From Diacronema lutheri (Eukaryota > Haptophyta > Pavlovophyceae > Pavlovales > Pavlovaceae), in assembly GCA_019448385.1 (NCBI GenBank), contig JAGTXO010000072.1, positions 1-64,000 of the forward strand: a DNA stretch of 64,000 nt, in the 5' to 3' direction. Positions within the stretch are counted from its first letter, which is position 1. Every line of letters begins with the position of its first letter. Both the position numbers and the translations under genes were made by a program. Positions 1 to 7,532 of the stretch are shown piece after piece. The notes under the pieces were generated by a model. The model ran no database searches and was not told the DNA's origin. It was given only the letters and a program-made list of their open reading frames with translations.

Positions 1-93
1 CGGAAGGATGCGCACGCGGTAGTGCCGGTCGACGAGCAGCTCGTCGCCGAAGATCTCGTCGGGCAGCAGCTCGGAGACGTTCTGGGGGTACAT
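1..93 (-). CDS. partial exon of unknown minus-strand protein, runs off left edge
   Basis: On the minus strand an open frame begins with ATG at 93 (MYPQNVSELLPDEIFG...) and continues off the window edge. The composition looks like real protein (mixed acidic, basic and hydrophobic residues with no low-complexity bias), unlike the surrounding shadow frames. The ATG directly follows GCTCGCACAG, so this could be either a start or an internal exon after an acceptor. I do not recognise the family. There is faint similarity in spacing to the QCR7-type LPxxx...DRxxRxxR pattern, but it is too short to claim. Confidence 0.3.
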   Translation of the reverse strand, partial: MYPQNVSELLPDEIFGDELLVDRHYRVRILP

Positions 94-506
94 GCTGTGC
101 GAGCGTGCACGCGACGAGATCTCGTCGGGCGTGCCGTCCGTTCGTCAGAGCAGAGCGCGTCGGACCGGCAGACAGACGATGCAGCGCGCGAAGGCACCTG
201 CGGCGCGCGGCGTGGCCTCGCGTGCCGTCACGAAGCCGCCTGCGCGCACTGCGGAGGCGGCGAGCGCGACGAGGGCGGGCGCGGACGAGGTGCTGAGCGG
301 CGTCACGTACGCGCCCTCGCTCGCCGAGCTCGACGCCGCGGCGCTGACGATGCGCGCGGCGTACCACACCGACCGCCCCTGAGACGATGCGCGGCGCCCG
401 CGGAGGACTGGTCCGTTGGCGCGCAAACCGTGGGCGAAAGGGCGCGAAGCCAACGGCCGTCCGCGCACGTTCAAACGCGCGCATACGGGTGGCATCCTCC
501 CACCTT
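94..506. other. GC-rich stretch without a supported gene
   Basis: Open frames exist on both strands (for example plus 178-382) but they are Ala/Arg-rich and lack motifs. I see no RNA gene or repeat here. It probably holds upstream exon or promoter sequence of the minus-strand gene at the left edge. Confidence 0.4.
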
Positions 507-829
507 CGGCGCCGCTTTCTAAAAGGGTGTAGGGTGTAGGGTGTAGGATGCAAAACAAGCCCTCCCCACATTTGGGCCCGACGTCATTCCTTCTTCGAAG
601 CCGTGACGTTACTCACATACGAGTACCTTTACTTAGTGTAGGATGTATCTATTCTCTAGGTATTTGCATAGTGTAGGGTGTAGGATAAGTACGGTTACGA
701 AAGTCCCATAGGGGGGAGAAGGAATGACGCTGTGACGAAAGAAGGAATGACGTCGGGCCCAAATGTGGGGAGGGCTTGTTTTGCATCCTACACCCTACAC
801 CCTACACCCTTTTAGAAAGCGGCGGCGCC
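507..829 (+). mobile_element. MITE-like palindromic element, copy 1
   Basis: A ~323-bp non-coding element with long terminal inverted repeats of about 85-90 bp. The left end (GCCGCTTTCTAAAAGGG, then GTGTAGG repeats, then ATGCAAAACAAGCCC) is mirrored at the right end by GGGCTTGTTTTGCAT, CCTACAC repeats and CCCTTTTAGAAAGC. The arms also share GGGCCCGACGTCATTCC. The interior is comparatively AT-rich for this window and carries two more GTGTAGG/CCTACAC blocks. A second copy in opposite orientation lies at 1057-1380. No transposase is encoded, so it would be non-autonomous; the parent family is not identified. Confidence 0.75.
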
Positions 830-1056
830 TCGGAGCATGGCGGCTCGACAGCATGGCGCCTATACAGCATGGCGTCGTCCAGCGTGGCGTCCAGGATGGC
901 GACTGCGCCCGGGCCGTGACGCCGCGACGTCGTTCGGCTGCGTCACGGAGGAGCGCCATCCGTGCGCCACGGAGGAGCGGCAGGACCACGACGCGGCGTG
1001 ACGCTGGACGACGCCATGCTGTATAGGCGCCATGCTGTCGAGCCGCCATGCTCTGA

Positions 1057-1380
1057 GGCGCCGCCGCTTTTCAAAAGGGTGTAGGGTGTAGGGTGTAGGA
1101 TGCAAAACAAGCCCTCCCCACATCTGGGCCCGACGTCATTCCTTCTTTCGTCACAGCGTCATTCCTTCACTCCCTGTAGGACTTTCGTAACCGTACTTAT
1201 CCTACACCCTACACTATGCAAATACTTAGAGAATAGATACATCCTACACTAAGTAAAAGTACTCGTATGTGAGTAACGTCACGGCTTCGAAGAAGGAATG
1301 ACGTCGGGCCCAAATGTGGGGAGGGCTTGTTTTGCATCCTACACCCTACACCCTACACCCTTTTAGAAAGCGGCGGCGCC
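1057..1380 (-). mobile_element. MITE-like palindromic element, copy 2 (inverted)
   Basis: The same element as at 507-829 in reverse orientation. Its interior (TTCGTCACAGCGTCATTCC, CGTAACCGTACTTATCC, AGAGAATAGATACATCC, ACTCGTATGTGAGTAACGTC) is the near-perfect complement of copy 1. Differences are single substitutions, such as CATCTGGG for CATTTGGG and CTTTTCAAAAGG for CTTTCTAAAAGG. Very high identity suggests recent amplification or inverted duplication. Confidence 0.75.
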
Positions 1381-1474
1381 TCAGAGCATGGCGCCCGCCC
1401 GCTCGAGCCGGACCTCCGCGCAGCCGGACTCGCCCCGCCCCGGGCTGCTCTGGCTGGGCGACGTCGTGCGCGCC

Positions 1475-1773
1475 TCAGAACGCCGCGCTCGCCACGCGCA
1501 CGTAGCCCTCGTCCGGGTCCGGCTCGGGCGCCGCGTCGCGCACCGAGCGCGACGCGGCCTCGACGCCCGGCGTTTCGGCACGCGAGGCGACGGATGCCTC
1601 GTCCGGCCGGCCCCACGGCAGCTGCAGCTCGAGCTGGCGCTGGATGATGCGCGGCGTCGCCACGCGCCCGTGCTGCACCTCGCGACGTCGCGCGCGCACG
1701 TAGAGCACGATCGCCACCGAGCCGCTGAGGCCCATCATCGCGCCGAGCAGCACCGAGATTGTGGTCTCATTGT
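1475..1773 (-). CDS. last exon of a small single-pass membrane protein
   Basis: The minus-strand frame after a good acceptor (CGCGCCCAAGCAG before 1773) encodes about 99 residues ending at TGA 1475-1477. It starts with a short NETTISV segment, then a membrane helix (LLGAMMGLSGSVAIVLYV), a basic stop-transfer run (RARRREVQ) and a ~70-residue tail rich in Glu, Asp and Pro. This suggests a type I or tail-exposed membrane protein. The 5' exon is not identified; it would lie under the start of the plus-strand helicase ORF or in the 180-bp gap. Family unknown. Confidence 0.5.
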
Positions 1774-1949
1774 CTGCTTGGGCGCGAACGGAAAACGCGC
1801 GAAGGGTGGCGACGAAGATCGTTGGGTTGGGTTGGGCCACCGGCTCCCGAGGATTGCTTGTGGCGCTCGACTGACCGTTGGCCCAGCTTTTTTTTTTCTC
1901 GAACCTACTGTGGAGCCGCCTGCAGCGTGATCTCCCGCGCACAACGACC

Positions 1950-4330
1950 ATGGCCGCCATCGACCTGCGCGCCTTCGACGCGGCGCTCGTCAACTGCGAG
2001 ATCGTGAGCACGCGGCCGGTCAAGCCGAGCGAGCAGGCGCGCACGGTCGACAAGCTGAGCTACGGGCCGTCGCGCCGCGCGCTCGCCTTCGTCTCGCCGC
2101 CCTGCGTCGTCGACTGGCCCGAGCTCACGGGCGACGGCAACTTTGGCACCATGTACGGGCCGACGGACGTCGACAAGGCGGCGTACACGGCCGGCGTGAC
2201 CGACAAGGAGCTGCCGATTGAAGGCGCGCCGCTCGCGCAGATGGACGCCTACTTTGGCGCCCTGCGCGCCATCGACGATCAGCGCGTCGAGACGGTGCAC
2301 GCGCGCCAGAAGGAGCTGCTCAACACGCGCGGCCTCTCGAAGGAGGAGGTGCGCGGCAAGCTCTCGCCCGCCGTCAAGCCCAAGTACGAGGACGACACGC
2401 TCGCGCACACGCGGCTGAACATGTCGACGCGCACGTTCACGTGGGCGGGCTCCGAGCGCGTCGTGCCGCTCGTCGACGCGCGGCGCGAACCGGTCGACGA
2501 GATCCGGCACGAGGACGTCTGCGCCATCGCCACGCAGCTCGACCGCGTCTACACGGGGCTCACGGGTTCGATGTTTGGCACCAAGTGGAACGTGTGCGGG
2601 GTCATGCTCCTGAAGCGCGCCGAGCAGCGGCCGCAGCCCGGCTCGGACGCCTTCGCCTCGTACGGCGTGCCCGCCTGGGCCGACACGTTCGACTCCACGG
2701 GGCTGTACGTGCCCGACGAGCGCGAGCGCGCGGCGGCGCTCGCGGCGGTGGCCGGTCTGCGCACGGCGCGCGCGCCGGCCGGGCCGGGCGGGCGCGAGCT
2801 CGCGCGCGCGCAGGGCTACCATCGCGCCGAGCGGGCTGCGAGCGCGGCGGCGGCGCGCGCGGCGATGGCCGAGGGCGGCCAGCAGTGCGCGCTCCACGGC
2901 GCGGTCGTCAAATCGGCGCTGCGCGGCGTGGGCAACCGGCTGCATCTTTGCGACGCGCCGGGCGGAACGGGCAAGACGTTCGTCGAGCGCGCCATTATCG
3001 CCGCCGTGCGCGCGGATGGGCACGCGGTCGTCGTGGGCGCGTCCTCGGGCGTCGCCGCCACGCTGCTGCCCGACGGCCGCACCTTCCACTTGACCTTCAA
3101 GGTGCCCGGCGGTGCCGACTCCGACGGGCAAGCCGTTCAATGGCGTGCCGCGCTCCGAGCGCGGGCGCTCCCTGGCCGCCGCGGCGGCTGGTCGTGTGGG
3201 ACGAGGCGCCGATGCAGACGCGGTGCCACCTCGACTCGCCTGATCGGTGTTTGCGCGACGTGACGGGCGTCGACGAGCGCTTCGGCGGCGAGACGCTGCT
3301 GCTCGCCGGCGACTTTCGCCAGTGCTTGCCGGTGGTGCGGCGCGGCTCGCGCGCGCAGATCGTGCGCTCCTGCCTCAAGTACTCGGCGCCGTGGCAGCAC
3401 GATCGGCAGCACGCCTTGGTCGAGAACGTTCGCGCCTCGAGCGCGGCGCGCGACACGGGCGACGCGCTCGGCGCGGGCGAGTGGGCGGAGCTGCTGCGCA
3501 GCCCCGGCGACGGCGCCGTTCCCGCGGCGGTGCCGGCGGCCGGGGCCATGCCCGGCGCATTCCCGCTCGATCCCGTGCAGCTGCCCGAGGCCGTCGGCGG
3601 CGTCCCCATCCGCGTGGGCTCGGCATACCCGACGGAGCTCGTGACGACTTTGTCCACGGCGCGACGTGTTGGACCGACGACGGCTCGCTGTGCGACCGCG
3701 CGGTGCTCTGCGCCAAGCAGACGGACGTGGCGCGGATCAACTGGCTGGCGATCGGCCGCTTCCCGGGCGCGGCGGCGAGGTGCGCGTCGGCGGACGAGCT
3801 GGCGCGACGACGGGGCGGGCAAGCAGATTGCGCTGGCGTCGGTCGAATTCCTCGACTCGCTCGAGCACGCGCAGATGCCGCACCGCGTCCTCGACCTGAA
3901 GCCCGGGATGGTGGTGATGCTGCCGCGCAACCTCTCGCCCGGCGAGGGGCTGTGCGGCGGCACGCGGCTGATCGTGCGCGGCGTGCGCGCCGGCGGCCGG
4001 CTGCTCGAGTGCGCACGCCCCGGCGCGGCCGCCGGGCGCGACAGCACCGTGCTCGTCGCGCGTGTCGACCACCACTCGCCCGACGACGGCACGTTCGCGC
4101 TTGTGCGGATGCGCCGCCAGTTCCCCGGTGCGGCCGGCGTAACGAGGCGCAGGGGCAAGCGCTCGGGTGCGCGGGCGTGTGGCTCGCCGAGCCGTGCTTC
4201 ACGCACGGCCAGCTCCACGTGGCCGCTTCGCGCGTCGGGCACACGTCGCGCGTCCGCTTTGCGCTCGGCGCGGACCTCGTGACGCGCAGCGTCGTCTTCA
4301 AAGAGGTGCTCCGCGCGGTCAGCGGTGGCG
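1950..4330 (+). CDS. ssDNA-binding-like domain fused to Pif1/Helitron-type helicase, interrupted
   Basis: ATG at 1950 opens a frame whose first ~280 residues resemble the large-DNA-virus family of single-stranded-DNA-binding OB-fold proteins: a D-rich core with DDTLAHTRLNMSTRTFTW followed by a CAIATQLDRVYTG...GTKWNVCGVMLL-type end. This assignment is inference. The frame runs directly into a superfamily-1 helicase: Walker A (CDAPGGTGKTF, about 2950-2985), motif II (VVWDEAPM, about 3200), motif III (LLAGDFRQCLPVV, about 3305), then the late motifs DLKPGMVVMLPRNL, RMRRQFPGA and FTHGQLHVAASRV (about 4200-4235). The order and spelling match Helitron/Pif1-type helicases. The coding sequence changes frame about two or three times, so it is either spliced or broken. 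No Rep/HUH nuclease of true Helitrons was found nearby. It heads the accessory block that ends with the Fanzor gene. Confidence 0.65.
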
Positions 4331-5854
4331 AGGCGGCGGCGGCGGCGCTCGCCGCGGCCGCCGTCGCCGCCGCGCGCGAATGCGCGGCGGCGGCGCGCGG
4401 TGGCGGCGGGCGCGGACGGCGCGCGCGGCGCCGGCGGCGGGCGGCGCGCTGGCGGCGGGCGCGCCGCCGGCGCGCGGTGCTGGCCAGCACCCGCCGGCGC
4501 GACGCCCGCCGCGCCGCTCGCGCCGACGCGCAGCCGTCGGGTGCTCGCCAGCACCGCGCGCCGCGCGACCGGCCCGCGTACCTGCGCGCCCTTCTAGGGC
4601 GCGCAGGGCGGCGCCAATGCGGCCGGCGCGCAGGGGCCTCACGCTGGCGCGCTGCCCGCCGCCGCGTGGGTCGCCGCTGCGCGCGTGCCGTCGGCGCTGC
4701 CGCCGCCCGGCGTCGCGCTCGCGCCGCAGCCGCAGCCGCCGCCGCCGCCGTCGCCGCCGCCTGCCGCCTGCCGGCAAGCTGGGCAAGTGCGCAGCGGCGG
4801 CGACGGCGGTGCGCGACCCGGCGAGCAGGCGGCGCGCCGCCGAGCCGGGGGCGGGCTCCGTGGGCGACGAGGCTCGCCCGCCACTCGCACTACTCGCGCG
4901 CCAAGTGCGCACAACGCGCCCCCCCCCCCCCCCCCCCCACCCCACCCCCCGATGAATTTAATGCTCATACCATGGCGTCGCGCCACGGCAGTACGCCCGT
5001 GGCCCCGGCGGCCAGCCTCGCGCCGCTACGCCGTGTCGTCGCGGCCGGCGCACACAGCGAACTGTGTTTCCGCGGCACATGCCCGGCTGCTCGCGCGCTG
5101 CAAGCTTGCCGAACTGCTCGCGCTGGAATGGCGCGTTGCGGGCGTGCCCGCGCACCGCGCGTGTGCCATGCGCGTTCCGGGAGCGCCGCGCCGCGCGCCA
5201 AAGCGGCGCGCGGCGGACGTGCGGCCTCGGGCCGAAGAGGGGCCGGCGCGACCGGCCGCGAGGCGGGCGCAGACGCTCGGCGTGCCGGTCGATGCGTCGT
5301 CCAAATCCGCGTCGGGCGGATGCGCGCCTGGGCCGGCGCTGCGTGCAGTCGGCGGGGCCCGGCCACGCGCTCGGGCGTAACGTTCGCGCCTGTTCGGCCG
5401 AGGCGCACTCGCCGTCCCCTCGCGCCGGCAACGTGCGTGCGGGCCAGCACGCAGGCAGCGTACGATGCCACGGCAGCGGCGAGCGCGTCCCCGCCGGTGT
5501 GCCGCTCGGCGCCCCGTCACGCGCAACGTGCGCGCCGCCCGCTGCATGCGCACGCATACGCGCGCTGGCAGCGTGCGCAAAATTGCCCGGGCAAGATCGT
5601 CCCGCGCTCGCGCCGCCGACGCATCATTCCATGTGTCCGTTTCGGCATCTGCCACCATCCACCAGCCCTCGAAAGCCGGCTTGCGCGTGGGCGCCCGTCC
5701 GGTGCGAGAAGCGGCTCGCGTCCTCGCGCGGGGCGCCTCCGCGCCAGGCGCCCGGCGCGCGCTCGTCTTGCCGCGCCACCACGCTGATCTGCGCCCAACC
5801 CTCGCTCGCCAATTCCCCCGTCGTCCCTGCTGCGCAGCCCGCAACAGCGCGCGC
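4331..5854. other. low-complexity GC-rich stretch between helicase and USP-like gene
   Basis: Long Ala/Arg/Gly/Pro frames run in all directions without recognisable motifs. A run of 20 C (4919-4938) followed by CACCCCACCCCCC resembles the homopolymer pyrimidine tracts seen inside introns elsewhere in this window. 5060-5850 may hold 5' exons of the USP-like gene, but I cannot support any. No RNA gene or terminal repeat was noticed. Confidence 0.4.
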
Positions 5855-7278
5855 ATGGCGCGTGCACGGCGCGGCGCCTTGAGCAAGTTTTACGTCGTCG
5901 GTCGGCAGCCTGTGGAAGACGCGTTTGACGGCCCGATGTGGCCGGTGAGAGTGCCCGGCGTGCCGCGTGGTGAGCGCCTGCACGGCTTGCCGGGCTCGGC
6001 GCGCGCCCAGCCAGCCTCCCTCCATCCCGCCGCAAACCGTGCGTGCGCACCCCGCACACCCGGCGCTGCGCGGCGCGGCGCAGGCGCGAAAAACGAGGGC
6101 AGCGCGTGCTACACGACCGTCCTTATGCAATCGCTCTTCGCCCTGAACATGCTCCGTGCGATGCTTCGCTCCGCTTCGCGCCGTGCCAACAGCGTCGAGA
6201 GGGCGCGTTTTCGGGACTTTGGCACGCTGATCGAGGACACCAGGGCGCCGACACGGCTGTGTCTTGTGTCCGTCATCGACGTCATCTCGGGCCGTGGCGC
6301 GCGAAGGACGCCGCAGGATGCCGCTGAGTTCTTCCGGTTGCTGCTCGGCCGAGTGCCCGGGCTCGCTGCGGCCTTTGAAGCCGACACACGCGTCGGGCCA
6401 GTGCTCGAGCAGATCGCCGTGCCTTCAGAGGCCGGCGAGGGCATCGCCGTACTCGTCAGCGTCGGCGGCGATGCGGCGCGCGCGCTTGCACACGCTCTGG
6501 GGGGCGCCGCTGGGCCGCCGCGGGATCGCCACACGAACGCGGGCCACTCGGGCGTGCTCACGCCAGCCAGCATTGCTGTCGAGGCGCCGCGCACGACGCG
6601 CGGCAATGGCTCGCAGTGCAAGAACAACCGCGCGCTCGTGTGCGCGCCGCGGCTGCTGCTCGGCGGGCGCGACCACCTCCCCGTCGCCGGCGTGGTGCAC
6701 GTGGGCGAGGGGCCGATGAGCGGGCACCTTGTCGCCATCGTGCTCCGCAACGAGGCTTGGTTTCCGTGCGACGACTACAACGTGCGGCGGCGCGCACGGT
6801 CGCTCGGTGCCGCGACCGGCGGTCGAGCGCAGCCGCGACCGCCCCGTCCTCCCGCGCGGCACGCGCGCGTGGCCTGAAAGCTCGCGCGCGCGCCTGCCGC
6901 ACGCACGCGCGTTGCCCGCGCAGATCTACAACGTGCCTGAGTCCGACGCGCTGGCGTGGGCAAGTGGTGCGAGCATGCTCGTTCACAGCCGGCTCGACGT
7001 GGAGCCGTTGGACCCGGCGCTGGGCTCAGCGTCACCGCCGTCGGCCGCATCGCCTGCGTGGCCGAGCTCGGAGCCCGACGCGCCGACCTTGCCGGCAGCC
7101 TGGCCGCGGGTGCGGCAGATGGCAGCGGTGCCAACAGATGCGACGATCGGCATCGCGGAGACGGCTGCAGACATCTCTACGGCGGCGATCGGCCCAGCTG
7201 CGTGCGAGGCCCGCCAAGTTGTCTCCGTGACGCGCGCATTGCCAACAGCGGTGAGTGCGTCCTCGTCTCCGGCGGCCG

Positions 7279-7327
<49 letters not shown>

Positions 7328-7532
7328 AACTCTCCCTACCTTCTTCCTCCTTTCGCACCTCGCACGCGCACGCCGTCCGCTGTCCGCTGTCCGCGGCCCA
7401 AATTGCCTTGCGGAAGCCGAGCAGGCAGAGCCCTGCTTGGATGGCTCCAGCGCGCATCTTGTGGATGGCGACGCTGTGGGCGAGCACGGACGCTCAAATG
7501 TGACCAGTGGCGCGCACGTGCACGTGCGCTAA
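5855..7532 (+). CDS. ubiquitin-specific-protease-like (C19) cysteine peptidase
   Basis: The product looks like a USP-fold deubiquitinase. The Cys box is KNEGSACYTTVLMQSLFAL (Cys codon 6107-6109; family pattern GN-TCYxNSxLQ). A downstream PQDAAEFFRLLL matches the USP QDAxEF motif. The His box is MSGHLVAIVL...AWFPCDDYN near 6715-6780. An intron 6782-6923 (GTGCGG...GCGCAG, phase 0) joins DDYN to IYNVPESDALAWASGASMLV, restoring the USP C-terminal strand pattern. A second donor (GTGAGT at 7251) opens an intron containing a long C run plus CA repeat; its acceptor is near 7421-7425. The final exon ends at TAA 7532. The start at 5855 is the first ATG in frame, but an upstream exon is possible. The canonical first Asn of the Cys box is degenerate, so activity is uncertain. 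Confidence 0.65.
7281..7330 (+). repeat. poly-C plus (CA)n tract inside a probable intron
   Basis: About 30 consecutive C are followed by (CA)n and then a pyrimidine-rich CTCTCCCTACCTTCTTCCTCC. It sits between a consensus GTGAGT donor (7251) and an acceptor-like GCCGAGCAG (about 7421), so it reads as an exaggerated polypyrimidine tract. Length is likely polymorphic or assembly-uncertain. Confidence 0.6.

Larger units (their letters stand above)
507..1380. repeat. nested ~870-bp giant palindrome
   Basis: Two inverted copies of the ~323-bp element (507-829 and 1057-1380) flank a spacer at 830-1056 whose own ends are inverted repeats. The left spacer end reads GAGCATGGCGGCTCGACAGC, then GCGCCTATACAGCATGGCG; the right end is its complement (CGCCATGCTGTATAGGCGC, then GCTGTCGAGCCGCCATGCTC). 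The block is therefore a hairpin of hairpins centred near 945. GCGGCGGCGCCTC(A/G)GAGCATGGCG occurs at about 819, inverted at about 1049-1070, and again at 1371. This explains why the same short peptide frame appears repeatedly on both strands. Confidence 0.8.

Noticed and set aside
1950-4330. A canonical Helitron
   Set aside because: The helicase motifs fit, but no HUH/Rep nuclease, no TC...CTRR ends and no 3' hairpin were seen.
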